The translations under genes were made by a program, and so were the position numbers. Positions 1 to 9,941 of a stretch of DNA of 59,882 nucleotides are shown here, piece by piece. Below the pieces are notes generated by a model. It had not been told where the DNA came from and searched no databases. It was given only the letters and a program-made list of their open reading frames with translations. The DNA comes from Fibrobacteraceae bacterium (GTDB lineage: Bacteria > Fibrobacterota > Fibrobacteria > Fibrobacterales > Fibrobacteraceae): positions 1 to 59,882 of the forward strand of contig JAGAKE010000006.1 of NCBI GenBank assembly GCA_017625775.1. The letters run 5' to 3'. Each line of letters opens with the position of its first letter. The first letter of the stretch is position 1.

Positions 1-106
1 AACTGGATTCATCAAGTTCAGCTTGAACCATAGATTTACCTGAATTGTCATTTCCGCACGCAGCCAAAATAAGCATCAGGACAAAAAAATAATATATTCT
101 TTTCAT
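1..106 (-). CDS. Lipoprotein, N-terminal part (cut by window edge)
   Basis: The visible 35 residues begin MKRIYYFFVLMLILAACG: a basic start, a hydrophobic stretch and an LAAC lipobox, so the product is a lipidated envelope protein with an Asn/Ser-rich stretch after the cysteine. A GGAGA ribosome-binding site lies 5 bases before the ATG and abuts the stop of the upstream Tc-toxin-like gene, only 8 bases away. The two are therefore probably co-transcribed and translationally linked. The rest of the protein is outside the window, so its function cannot be told. Confidence 0.8.
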   Translation of the reverse strand, partial: MKRIYYFFVLMLILAACGNDNSGKSMVQAELDESS

Positions 107-114
107 CTTTTCTC

Positions 115-3100
115 CTACCCATTTCTTGCAGTATAACTAACAAAAAGCGTTATTTTTTTTATTGATTTTGGATCAAAATCTTTAGGAGCCGTCAAATAAA
201 GTTTCCAAGATGACTGTATTCCAGCACCTTCAAATGGAGAAAATTTATCTTGCTTAAAATTAAAATCAAAACATCCGCATTCATATGTCGCCATACTTGT
301 CGCAATGTTTTGGACTCCAATTCGATTATCTATATACTTTCCTTCTTTCACAAACAAGCGATTTGAATCCATAATAAGTTCAGCACTTAATTGAGCATCT
401 TGATCGCAAGACACTCTTATTCTTACATCCTTAATTCGCTCAAACGAATGACTTTGATAAAAATCGCTAACAAAAAGTTTCCTATCCATTTCAAATTCAA
501 CGAAGCCACGTGAAATTGTAATTTCATCATCATCCAAATTATCCTCTACGAATTTTTCCATATTCGCAATTAGAGCGTCATAGGCGGACTGACCATTTTG
601 AACAACCTCACTCAAGCTCACCGGCCTAGTAATTTCCAACTCATTCTTGTCGTTTTCAAGATAAGCCACTTCCATAGCATGCAAGTCTGCAAGTAATTTT
701 TCACCTGCCAACAAACCGCTGTGCAGGCCGTCCCAATAAACGCCACTGCCTTTGATAAAAGTCTTCGCAGTCTTGGGATTTTCATCGGTATCGCCAATTT
801 CAAAATGGTAGCATTTTTCTGCTTTACGGGCAACCTTTACTGCCAACTGGAACAGGGTTTTGTAAATAGTTCCTGTTTCTTTTTTGAGCCAACCATATAG
901 TTCTTTGTTTGAATATTTTTCACAAAGGTGGTTGTAAATTTCGTCTTTGTGTTCTATTTCTCTTTCTAAATTTTCTGTTTGTTTTTTATTGTAATCAATT
1001 TTTATTTCTGCTGCTATTTTCTTTTTTTCTAATACCTTTCCTTGGTTTGATTTTTCAGTCTTTTTCATTGTCCAGTTTTGCAATGTGCGTTCTGCTTCTG
1101 CTTTCAATTTTGTTTTTGCAGCAGAAATCTGACGTTGTGCAAATCTTGAAACATAACTTTCTGCCTTGTTGACCAAGTTTTCGGCAATTTTTTTTCCACC
1201 TTGAGCCACTGATTCAAAAGATGGTCCTCCAAGCCCATTCGCTATAGCTCCTATACCAATGTCTGGAATTTTATAAGCTACTGAAGCCGCTTTTTTGACA
1301 TTTTCAACGATTTCCTGTACTTTCTTTACGCCTTCCATTGCTTTTTCATACAATTCGTCTAATTTTATTGGCTTATAAAACTCTTCTTGTTCTGATTTTT
1401 CCTGCTCTAGATTTTCTTGTTCTACCTGAATGGATTCATGTTCTTTTTCTAATTCTGTTTCTTCTATATCAAAAACAGTCTTTTGCATAGTAAAAGCTGT
1501 TTTTTCATGCACTGCACGTAATTGTGCTAGCGTTTCAGCATCTTGTTTTTCTATTGCTTCAAGTAAACTTTTACCAACTTGTTGAACATCACGAACTATT
1601 TCTATTGCTTTAGCTACCATCACTTTAAAACGGTAATATGGTAATGTAGAAGAAGCGTCTGCCAAAACTTCACTAATAGAAACGCCATTTGCCTTTGCTT
1701 TCACTAACAATGCCGGATCAATAGGTGGAGCAAATAAAGCTAGTGTTCTCTTTACTCCTTCGATGTTCAGGCTGTTGCGGATTTTGTACAACCTGTCGGC
1801 CACTGTGTCCCAGTAACCCATCAAGGTTTCATTACGAGGCACATTGAAATAGAACATCATTCCAGTTGTGTGAGCTAGTTGCAATGTGCTACCAGGCAAC
1901 AACCGTTGTGGTGTTTCTTTTTCACGATTCTTGCCAGTGAGCATGGTGTCCTCGTATGTTATAAAGGCATTGTTCATTACTTCGTTGCTATAATTTAGCA
2001 AATCTAAAACCTTGAACTTTGATTTATGTTCTGGATCAGGCACCTCAGCACTCTTTGGTCCTAGAATTTCGGCAGCCAAAACATACATCTGCACCGCCAA
2101 ATTAACCGATTCGGTGGTATCTTGCGTAAATAATTGGTCTCCCCAACCGATAAGGGCGTCAAGATATTTCATCACCACATATTTCTGGTAGGCTACAGGA
2201 CGATAGCGAGCTATCATCTGTGGGTCGAACGGGTCATTTTTCCAACGGTCTTGTAAAAGGAGTACCGCCTGGCGATCTGGCAGGGCATCATGAGGTGTCG
2301 GGAATGACAAATCAGAAAGGATGGATTTATCTGCATCCTGGTTCGCAAAGAAAGGCAGGAACTTCCAATATTTTGCACCCTTTGGCAGGTCACGGACAAA
2401 ACGCTTTGTCCGTTCGTAGTTAGACAAGTCTATACGCGGGTCAAAAACCAATTGCAACCAATTTAAAGCGGCTTCATAGTTTTGTTCTGCAAGCATTTTA
2501 TCTGCTAATAGCATTGGCACAAAGAAGAATAGTTCCCAGTTGTAAATAGATGTTGCCGAACCCCAGCAGAAATCAACAGTTGATGAAGGATAAGGTTCTG
2601 CTACAACAGCACTTGGTAAATAACTATGTTCAAATAATGTTTGCGACAAATCCCAAGCTTGCCAATCGCCAGCCGTGTAGTAACCAAGATAAACGCTGAA
2701 ATAGTAGTTATAATACGAATATGAATAATAGTAACTATCTGAAACTGGGAGAGCCTCCGTTTCGCGACTGTAAAGCCACTTGGAACCACCTTTCAAGAAT
2801 CGTCTGCGGAACTCTCCTGCTTGAGGGTTAGAAATCATTTCAACACGGTAATTCGGAACACTGTTCGCTCCGGCACCGCCATCCCCGGAAACAGTATAAA
2901 TTAAATAGCAACCTTTAGAGTCCATGTAAAAGAAAGGTCTTTCTTTATGGCATATAAAGCCCATATTCACAGAAAGCAACTTAAAAGGGCCTCGCGTGTT
3001 ACTGAAAATCTTTGTTCCATCTAACATTGTAAGAGAGCCACCTTCGTTGTAGAACATATTACCCACAAGACGACAACCTAACGGAGAATGGTTCTTTACA

Positions 3101-6100
3101 AATTCACCATAAGTAAATGCTATTGGATTCCCTGTATTTGGCTCAACCTGGTTGGTGGCTGTATCAGATTCATCTTGAGTTAGCGAGAAATTACCTATAT
3201 AATTGATTCGTTGATCTGTTTTGTATTCGCGAGAAACTTCTGTTTTGAGTAAATAGGTTGAAGCCTCTGCCTGGCTCAAACTTTCAACTCCGTTAGAGTT
3301 TTGCGTGGAAGTCGCTATAGGTACCGAAACCACATGCGTGGTTTCAATAAAATCAGGGAAGGTGCGCCACAATTCTAAACTCAATGTATCAGAATTGTCT
3401 GAAACGTCTATAATAAAATAACGGTCGGCTAAATTTTCATTCTCTCCTAAAACAAAATCCAGTTGATTTTCTGATATGTCATAGACAGCTTGTTTTCCAA
3501 CCTTTACACCAGTCCATTTTGTTCCTGTATAGCTTGCCCATTTTAATCTTATTTCGGCATAATACTCTATTGTAACCGCCGCCTGTTTGCCTTCGGATTC
3601 ACCCGTTTTTTTCTGCCTTTGTCCTTGAATGACTTGCAACCATGTGATGTATAAATGTCCACCAAGAATTGCTGGTTGTATAGAAGCTCCATCGATTTCA
3701 AGAGGAAGCTCTTCCCAAGGAGTCCAATTTCCGCCATATAGTGCGGTAGCTTCGTATGTGCGATAATAATATGTATGAGGTTCTCCACGAGTGCAGCCAA
3801 TAATATGAAGAGTGTAGAGCGTTCCAGCATGAACACCGCCTTCTTCTTTACAAGCGCCAACAATGTCTATTTCAGATGCATCACAAACTTTTTTCAAGTA
3901 TTCTCCAAGCGCTTCAGTTAGTGCCTCTTGATTATTACCTATTTCAGCAAGGCGTTCTTCTAGTTCTTTGAAGAATGGTGTCTTGTCTTCACGTAAATCG
4001 CCATCTATCCAGTTTTCAGGGTATAGGAAAATTTTTCGATTTGCCACCCAAACTTGATAGTTTTTCATCCATTCCCATTGTTCCTTTTGGGTGTCATTCA
4101 GCGTGTAGCCACCTTCAAGCCCCATCAAGGCCCGTTGTACATAAAGTTGAATACAAGACACAGCTTGAACCGTACGTGATATGGCCATGTCGGGTTCCAT
4201 CTTCACGTCCATCAAGTAATAGGAATAGATATCATTTTCATCAACAAAAACTGTTGGATAATACAATGCTGTTTCTGGCATTTGCGACTCATTGCAAACA
4301 ACAGCAGCCAGGGCATCCCGCTTCAACTGACGTAATTTATCATTCACACCCTGTATGAACTTGTTCCATTCAGAGTTTGTTTTCGTTTGTTTTAAATTGT
4401 TCTCGAATTTTTTAACATAGTCAGAGTAGGTTGTATTATCAGCATTTAGCAATTCACTCAAATCTTCGGGGAGTGAATTTGTTTTCTTGTAAAGATAGAG
4501 CAGGTCTGCAAACTTACACCACGCAGCAGGGGTGGCCGTTTCTAGGGATGTTATTGCAAAACTATTTGCATCTCGTTCAAAATCAATTTCAGAAGCCGTA
4601 AGTATAGCGTCAAAAGCTTCGTTCGAAATCTGAATTTTTTCGTTCGAAGCATCAAGATTTTCTAAGTCACTATAATTGTAAACTTCTCCTAAAATTTGGG
4701 AAGATGCAGCAAAGGCATAAACCACATCTTTAAATAAATCATACGAAATACTTTTTTCTTCGGGCGGAATCAGGTTTTTCCAATCCCATTCAAAGCCAAG
4801 ATCCAACGACTGCGTAAATTGATAAAGTGCCGAGCAACGGACAATACGATTGCAAAGAGATTCTATTGAATCAACATCGTTTTTATTTAAATCATTTTCA
4901 GATGTTAAATCTTCTCTAATTGCAAAATTTTTCCATTCCGTTAAATCATCAAATGTATCATCTTTAATTTTTTCAAAAAGGTCTGCTATAACATCTAAGG
5001 TCACTGAGAATTGCTCAGCAACAAGAGTCAAAGTTCTTTCAAAAGATAATTCATCACGAAGAACATTATAGAATACGGCACCATTTTTATCTTCAGCAAG
5101 AACTTCCTTCCACGAAGAAGATGGTGTTGGAACGAATCGAAGTAAATCTTTTAAACAAGTTTCCCATTTCCCTTCTTCGTCTGGTTCAAAACCATTTTCC
5201 CATGCTTCTAAAATTTCATTTGCATTTTCAGTTCCTAATGTTATCAAAAGTCCATGAATAGCACTTTTATAATCAAAGTCAAGTTCATTCGTTGAATTGG
5301 AAGTCTGAGTATTATTTTCAGAATCTATTACAGATTGTTTTTCTTGAACTGCACATTCGTCCAAAGAGTTCCGCACATTTGCATTTAATTCCACAACAAA
5401 AGATAAAGATTCGTCCAATGGAATCAATTGCGGTTCAAAAATGGATTTTAAATCACTTATTGAAAGTGAAGAAGAACGTAATAATACCAAATTATCGATT
5501 GTTTCATTACAGTTAGCTCGACAACCAAATGCAACCGGGAATTTGATTCTATCTAAGAAGAGATAATCTTCAACGGAAAGTTTGTTCGCTGTAATCCACA
5601 AATTATACTTATATAAAATTTCTAACCCACTTTCAAATACAGAAATTTCTGTTTGAGCATTGCTTGAAGGCAAAAATTTTTGTACAAGCATCAAGGCGTC
5701 TTCTAAATCAATTCCTAAGCATACATTAGCTGCAGCAGCAAGCTCATAATAAAATTTATTGTATTTATCTTTAGAGTTATCAATAGTGTTCAAAGATTCT
5801 TCTGAATAAATTTCAAACAACGATTCAATAGGGTAAATTTTCTTTAAATCATTTTTCGATAAATTAATTTTGTCAAGAAGTACTGCTGCTTCCCATGCCG
5901 TAACACCAAGCTGAATTTTTAATTCTTGTATTTCTACTATATCAGCATTACTACAATTCCATGTATCGGCGACTTCTGCAATACTCCAACCAAGAGCTAT
6001 TCGACGACGAACAAAAACAGATAACTTGAAGAAAAAGTCTATCTTTTTTGTTTCATCATCATTTTCAAAAATAATCCTATAACCATTTACATCAGCCAAC

Positions 6101-9100
6101 TGATAAGATTCAGAATCAACATTTAAAGTTGCTCCAGAATTTTCAAAAACAGCAGATGTAAAAATTTCAGCAAATTCATCGTATGTTAATTTTGCTCTAT
6201 CAAGTACAAACGCTAAATTACAAAGGACATCATACCAATATGTAGTTGATTCTATCCTTTTTGATTTATCTGGGAAAAAGACATTCTCATTTCCATTTTC
6301 TTCTAATCCCCAAAGTTCCCATTTTTCTGCTGAAGACCAGTCAAAAATTTTCTCTTGTTTTTCATTCAATGATAATGCTTTATTTTCTTCATAGTGCAAT
6401 TTCTTTGACAAGGAAACAAAATTTAATGACAAATTGTCCAAAATAGCAGAAACTCGTTCTACTTCAATATCCTTAGGAAGGTTCATCGGGAAATATTTTT
6501 CTGCAAGAATATTTCTTAAGCTATTCTCAATCACTTCCCCAGATAATGAACTTGAACTATCCCATTGACAAGGATTAGCACGCAAATTTTCAACGATTGC
6601 ATCATCTGGTGTTTGATTGCAAAGCGGAATCACCTTTTCCTGAATAGAACTCTTATATACAAGACTTTCTAATAATTCTATCGCCAAATCAATTGTAGGA
6701 AGAGAAACCTCCGCATTTGACTTTGTCATCAGCAAGTCTTTTATATCGGGGCGACGTTTGATAAATTTACCGTAAGCATGACCTTGTTTTAAAAAATCTA
6801 ATAAATCTAATAAGTAAGCCGAAGCACTCAATATTGACTGATTTTGTGTTCCTGAATTTCTATTGATTTTTCCAAATAGCGTTTTCCAATTAGCATAGCT
6901 TTTATTTTGCAATCTTCTTTTTGCAACATTGTTTACACTATTAACTGTTTTTTCCAAAGAAGAATTCAAGCCTCGAGGCAATGACATAATCGTTGCATCA
7001 GATTCATTTAAACTTCCGTGATATCTTTCAATATCTAGCGTGGCGTTTGCTACAAAATTCTTTGCGAGGCGATGAATATTTGTTGCTAGCTCCTTGTCGC
7101 CCATGCCAAGGCCATGTTCTGCAACAAAACGTTCTTCATCAACAAGCGCAATTTTTGCGGCCGAATCAAAATCATTACGGATAAGATAACATACAGTCTG
7201 CGGATTATTGGTTAATCTAAATAGGCGCTGAAGAATTCGAATTTTTTCTTTTTCCGTTTCATCAACAACTACTTCTGGTGAACTCGCTAAAAAAACTTCT
7301 AAATCAGAACTATTTAAATCAAAGTCTTTCCACATTTCTGTTTGAAGTTTTAAAATCAAATCGTGCCATGGTTTTTCAAATTCATTTTCTTCTGAAAATT
7401 CATTTTGCAAAACTGATTCAAGCTGTTGCTGGGGAAACTTAGCTTCTAAACGTTCTTGAAGTGTTCGAACAGCTATTTTTTGCTGTTCGTCCATTGTTGT
7501 TCCTGGAAATAAATCTAACGGAAGCGCTAAAGGAGCTTTATCATTCCATTGTTTATAACGAGCTGTGGTCGCACCGATTACTCCGTCCCAAAAGCCTGTT
7601 TTGTTATGATAAAGAATATCTTTTAATGATAATATTGGTGAATCTACTACTGATTTAGCTTTTACAAATGCACTCACTACTAAATCTGAATACCAATTAC
7701 AGAATTCACAAAGATCTATTAATAATTCCAAATCAGAGATTTCAGAAGAAGTTAAAATCCCTGGTTCTATTTTTAATGATGCGATTAAATCACGATAATT
7801 AGAGCCAGACTCGGTATATTTTTCCAACAAGAATGTATGCTTTAGTTCAATTGAGCTTAAATTGGTTAGTGCTGGCTTTTTTGTCACAACGGACAAATCA
7901 AGTTCTTTAGTTAGTAGTAAATAGAAAACGCAATAAGCTGAAAAGGTATCTTCTTGAGATTGAGCTACCGCATCTGATTTTTGCAAACTCTTCCAAATTT
8001 TTTCTTGAAATTCTAAAGAACTTAATGATGAACTTATTTGATTTTTTGCAATAGCTGAATTTATCGCTTTTACACTTTCTCTTATACCTAAAGAAAGTAA
8101 AGTAGATATATCAACTACATCGCAATCAGTGATTAATGGATAAAGATATTGGGCGCATAAATAGACAATATATTCGTTAGATGAATATAAATTAAAGTTT
8201 TCTTGATTTATTTCATTTTGCTCTAATTGGTTTTGAAAATCTTTTTTAAAATTTTCTAAAATTTCATTGACTGTAATAGTGATTTCATGAGCTAATTGAA
8301 AAGCTTTGAAGTATGCCCGAACAACTGATTCTTCTAAACTTTCACGACCAATAACTAGAGGTAATTGAGTTACGCTTTCTAGAAACTCAGCAATTTTATC
8401 TTGCTCATGTGATTTAGTAGTTGTTGTATTCGTTATAATTGTTTTATAATAAATATTCAACAATTCATTTAGAATTTCAAATTCTGACTTTATATGACTT
8501 GAACTTTCTAAATCAAGAATAAAATTTATTTCTTGAACAGACTGACCATTAAAAATAAGTGGAGTAGAATAGAAACTTCTTTGCGTTGAATTATTTTCAG
8601 TCGTATCACTTGAATTATAATGCACTTCTGCAAAAATAGAAGCTTTATCTTTACCTTTAGCTATTTCACTATCAAATTTTAAACCATTCGGAATAACTGA
8701 AGCGTTATATGTAATTTCATAATTTCCAAATACATTTGGTGTTACAGAATTACCTAGTTGTATTTTTTCAAATGTTCCTGTTTTCTTTCCTGACTCATTT
8801 AGATTTTCTTTGTAATATAAACAGAAGGCAATAACACTGATTTTTTCTTGCAGTGGGTAGCCCAATGTATTTTTAACATTACCATAAACTTTACAGTTAT
8901 CGTTAGTCAAAATACCGGGAACAGAATGAATTTGTATTTGAACCACCTGATGAACAGACACCGGATTAGGAACATCGTATGTTACAAGACTTTGCCCTTG
9001 AAGATCACGAACTACAATTTGAAGATTTGGAGCGTTTCTAGTAACGCCTTGCTTTTGAAATGCCTTTTTTAAATAAGAACAAGAGAAAAAACCTTTTGTA

Positions 9101-9552
9101 TTTAGTGTAGTCTGCGCCAATAATGTAGGCAATCCATTCCAAATATCATAAACAAAAACATTGCCCGAACTTAATGGAAGTGAGGTGTTGTAAAAAACGC
9201 AACCTTCTACTTGCCAAGTATCGTCGGTTGATGCCGAAACATCTATTGTTCCTAATTCAAAAGGTGTTTCTGTAGCTGCATAAGTATCTGATTCCCATAA
9301 TAAATTGTTTTGATAATCATAAAGGTGAATTACAAGATTTGGATATTCTATTGTAGTATCACCTTTTTGAAATGCTGATGAAGAAAAATTTAAAGAATAA
9401 GAACCATCTGCAGAAACTCCTGTTTCTGCCATCCAATCCAATGTACCATCTGCAAGTCTATTGAAAACTTGCACCTTTCCTTGAGTAAATAGCTCTCCAT
9501 CTTTCAATAGAGTTCCAGAAACAACCCAAGAATATGGTACTGGATAAGACAT
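115..9552 (-). CDS. Tc toxin A-subunit-like giant protein (TcA/TcdA family)
   Basis: The product has about 3145 residues. TcA proteins of Photorhabdus/Xenorhabdus toxin complexes form the pentameric receptor-binding, pore-forming and syringe-like part that injects a toxin carried by TcB-TcC. From the N-terminus it shows two related beta-sandwich-like repeats (about residues 10-110 and 112-215) and a VRP1-like alpha-helical region around residue 800. The ABC-toxin N-terminal signature is near residue 1840 (WVANRKIFLYPENW) and the neuraminidase-like TcA core near 2350 (FVPMLLADKMLAEQNYEAAL). A long Glu/Lys-rich coiled coil at about 2700-2890 and the YWDGLHSGLLAGE motif near 2937 lead into the TcB-binding/pore C-terminus. 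I chose the ATG at 9552 because AAAGG precedes it by 6 bases; a TTG two codons upstream is also open. There is no signal peptide, as expected for the family. No TcB or TcC gene is visible, so partners may lie beyond the left edge or be absent. The family call is firm; target and toxicity are unknown. Confidence 0.9.
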   Translation of the reverse strand: MSYPVPYSWVVSGTLLKDGELFTQGKVQVFNRLADGTLDWMAETGVSADGSYSLNFSSSAFQKGDTTIEYPNLVIHLYDYQNNLLWESDTYAATETPFELGTIDVSASTDDTWQVEGCVFYNTSLPLSSGNVFVYDIWNGLPTLLAQTTLNTKGFFSCSYLKKAFQKQGVTRNAPNLQIVVRDLQGQSLVTYDVPNPVSVHQVVQIQIHSVPGILTNDNCKVYGNVKNTLGYPLQEKISVIAFCLYYKENLNESGKKTGTFEKIQLGNSVTPNVFGNYEITYNASVIPNGLKFDSEIAKGKDKASIFAEVHYNSSDTTENNSTQRSFYSTPLIFNGQSVQEINFILDLESSSHIKSEFEILNELLNIYYKTIITNTTTTKSHEQDKIAEFLESVTQLPLVIGRESLEESVVRAYFKAFQLAHEITITVNEILENFKKDFQNQLEQNEINQENFNLYSSNEYIVYLCAQYLYPLITDCDVVDISTLLSLGIRESVKAINSAIAKNQISSSLSSLEFQEKIWKSLQKSDAVAQSQEDTFSAYCVFYLLLTKELDLSVVTKKPALTNLSSIELKHTFLLEKYTESGSNYRDLIASLKIEPGILTSSEISDLELLIDLCEFCNWYSDLVVSAFVKAKSVVDSPILSLKDILYHNKTGFWDGVIGATTARYKQWNDKAPLALPLDLFPGTTMDEQQKIAVRTLQERLEAKFPQQQLESVLQNEFSEENEFEKPWHDLILKLQTEMWKDFDLNSSDLEVFLASSPEVVVDETEKEKIRILQRLFRLTNNPQTVCYLIRNDFDSAAKIALVDEERFVAEHGLGMGDKELATNIHRLAKNFVANATLDIERYHGSLNESDATIMSLPRGLNSSLEKTVNSVNNVAKRRLQNKSYANWKTLFGKINRNSGTQNQSILSASAYLLDLLDFLKQGHAYGKFIKRRPDIKDLLMTKSNAEVSLPTIDLAIELLESLVYKSSIQEKVIPLCNQTPDDAIVENLRANPCQWDSSSSLSGEVIENSLRNILAEKYFPMNLPKDIEVERVSAILDNLSLNFVSLSKKLHYEENKALSLNEKQEKIFDWSSAEKWELWGLEENGNENVFFPDKSKRIESTTYWYDVLCNLAFVLDRAKLTYDEFAEIFTSAVFENSGATLNVDSESYQLADVNGYRIIFENDDETKKIDFFFKLSVFVRRRIALGWSIAEVADTWNCSNADIVEIQELKIQLGVTAWEAAVLLDKINLSKNDLKKIYPIESLFEIYSEESLNTIDNSKDKYNKFYYELAAAANVCLGIDLEDALMLVQKFLPSSNAQTEISVFESGLEILYKYNLWITANKLSVEDYLFLDRIKFPVAFGCRANCNETIDNLVLLRSSSLSISDLKSIFEPQLIPLDESLSFVVELNANVRNSLDECAVQEKQSVIDSENNTQTSNSTNELDFDYKSAIHGLLITLGTENANEILEAWENGFEPDEEGKWETCLKDLLRFVPTPSSSWKEVLAEDKNGAVFYNVLRDELSFERTLTLVAEQFSVTLDVIADLFEKIKDDTFDDLTEWKNFAIREDLTSENDLNKNDVDSIESLCNRIVRCSALYQFTQSLDLGFEWDWKNLIPPEEKSISYDLFKDVVYAFAASSQILGEVYNYSDLENLDASNEKIQISNEAFDAILTASEIDFERDANSFAITSLETATPAAWCKFADLLYLYKKTNSLPEDLSELLNADNTTYSDYVKKFENNLKQTKTNSEWNKFIQGVNDKLRQLKRDALAAVVCNESQMPETALYYPTVFVDENDIYSYYLMDVKMEPDMAISRTVQAVSCIQLYVQRALMGLEGGYTLNDTQKEQWEWMKNYQVWVANRKIFLYPENWIDGDLREDKTPFFKELEERLAEIGNNQEALTEALGEYLKKVCDASEIDIVGACKEEGGVHAGTLYTLHIIGCTRGEPHTYYYRTYEATALYGGNWTPWEELPLEIDGASIQPAILGGHLYITWLQVIQGQRQKKTGESEGKQAAVTIEYYAEIRLKWASYTGTKWTGVKVGKQAVYDISENQLDFVLGENENLADRYFIIDVSDNSDTLSLELWRTFPDFIETTHVVSVPIATSTQNSNGVESLSQAEASTYLLKTEVSREYKTDQRINYIGNFSLTQDESDTATNQVEPNTGNPIAFTYGEFVKNHSPLGCRLVGNMFYNEGGSLTMLDGTKIFSNTRGPFKLLSVNMGFICHKERPFFYMDSKGCYLIYTVSGDGGAGANSVPNYRVEMISNPQAGEFRRRFLKGGSKWLYSRETEALPVSDSYYYSYSYYNYYFSVYLGYYTAGDWQAWDLSQTLFEHSYLPSAVVAEPYPSSTVDFCWGSATSIYNWELFFFVPMLLADKMLAEQNYEAALNWLQLVFDPRIDLSNYERTKRFVRDLPKGAKYWKFLPFFANQDADKSILSDLSFPTPHDALPDRQAVLLLQDRWKNDPFDPQMIARYRPVAYQKYVVMKYLDALIGWGDQLFTQDTTESVNLAVQMYVLAAEILGPKSAEVPDPEHKSKFKVLDLLNYSNEVMNNAFITYEDTMLTGKNREKETPQRLLPGSTLQLAHTTGMMFYFNVPRNETLMGYWDTVADRLYKIRNSLNIEGVKRTLALFAPPIDPALLVKAKANGVSISEVLADASSTLPYYRFKVMVAKAIEIVRDVQQVGKSLLEAIEKQDAETLAQLRAVHEKTAFTMQKTVFDIEETELEKEHESIQVEQENLEQEKSEQEEFYKPIKLDELYEKAMEGVKKVQEIVENVKKAASVAYKIPDIGIGAIANGLGGPSFESVAQGGKKIAENLVNKAESYVSRFAQRQISAAKTKLKAEAERTLQNWTMKKTEKSNQGKVLEKKKIAAEIKIDYNKKQTENLEREIEHKDEIYNHLCEKYSNKELYGWLKKETGTIYKTLFQLAVKVARKAEKCYHFEIGDTDENPKTAKTFIKGSGVYWDGLHSGLLAGEKLLADLHAMEVAYLENDKNELEITRPVSLSEVVQNGQSAYDALIANMEKFVEDNLDDDEITISRGFVEFEMDRKLFVSDFYQSHSFERIKDVRIRVSCDQDAQLSAELIMDSNRLFVKEGKYIDNRIGVQNIATSMATYECGCFDFNFKQDKFSPFEGAGIQSSWKLYLTAPKDFDPKSIKKITLFVSYTARNG

Positions 9553-9689
9553 AAACAACCTTTTTTCAAATGAAATACTGAAAGGTAATATATATTTTTT
9601 TTGAGGGGCTAGTCAGGAAAAAGAGCTTTTTGCATAAAGCGTTAGATTAATTTATTAGTTTTTTCTTTTTTTGTTCAAGTTAGGCCATA

Positions 9690-9821
9690 TCATAAAATAT
9701 ATGGAGAAATTTTTTTGATTCCTGCATTTGCATCAACAGAAATATTTATTTGTGAAAAAGATGTTGCTGCAAAAACACCAACACAAATTACACTTTTAAG
9801 AAAAAAAGTATGTGTTCCCAT
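9690..9821 (-). pseudogene. Probable remnant of a GH44 cellulase N-terminus
   Basis: The 43-codon frame starts MGTHTFFLKSVICVGVFAA, a clear signal peptide, followed by SFSQINISVDANAGIKKISPYIL and a stop. The stretch from ISVDANAG to KKISPYI resembles the mature N-terminus of GH44 endoglucanases, whose conserved start reads roughly VDxNAGxxxISPxIYG. Just past the stop the bases TATGGC could be the lost Tyr-Gly, suggesting a small insertion and then loss of the rest of the gene. The frame ends where a catalytic domain should begin. It may instead be a tiny secreted peptide; the GH44 resemblance is from memory and needs a search. Confidence 0.4.
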
Positions 9822-9890
9822 AATACACCCAATAAAAAACCTTTTTCAAATATAAACTTTATTTTGTTTATTTTACCTTTAAAATGTCAA

Positions 9891-9922
9891 TAAAAGAAAA
9901 TGGTAAGTAAATACTTACCATT
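9891..9922 (-). terminator. Rho-independent terminator after the GH5 operon
   Basis: A perfect inverted repeat (TGGTAAGT at 9901-9908 with ACTTACCA at 9913-9920, extended by AA/TT) has a 4-base loop. On the minus strand it is followed by a T-rich run. It lies about 20 bases beyond the GH5 stop codon. Confidence 0.75.
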
Positions 9923-9941
9923 TTGACTTTTTTGGGTTTAG

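Larger units (their letters stand above)
9559..9941. other. Intergenic region between TcA-like and GH5 genes
   Basis: This AT-rich stretch holds a short secreted-cellulase gene remnant (9690-9821, minus strand) and the hairpin terminator of the GH5 operon (about 9891-9922). The AAAGG ribosome-binding site of the TcA-like gene lies at its left edge. I see no other gene. Confidence 0.6.
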
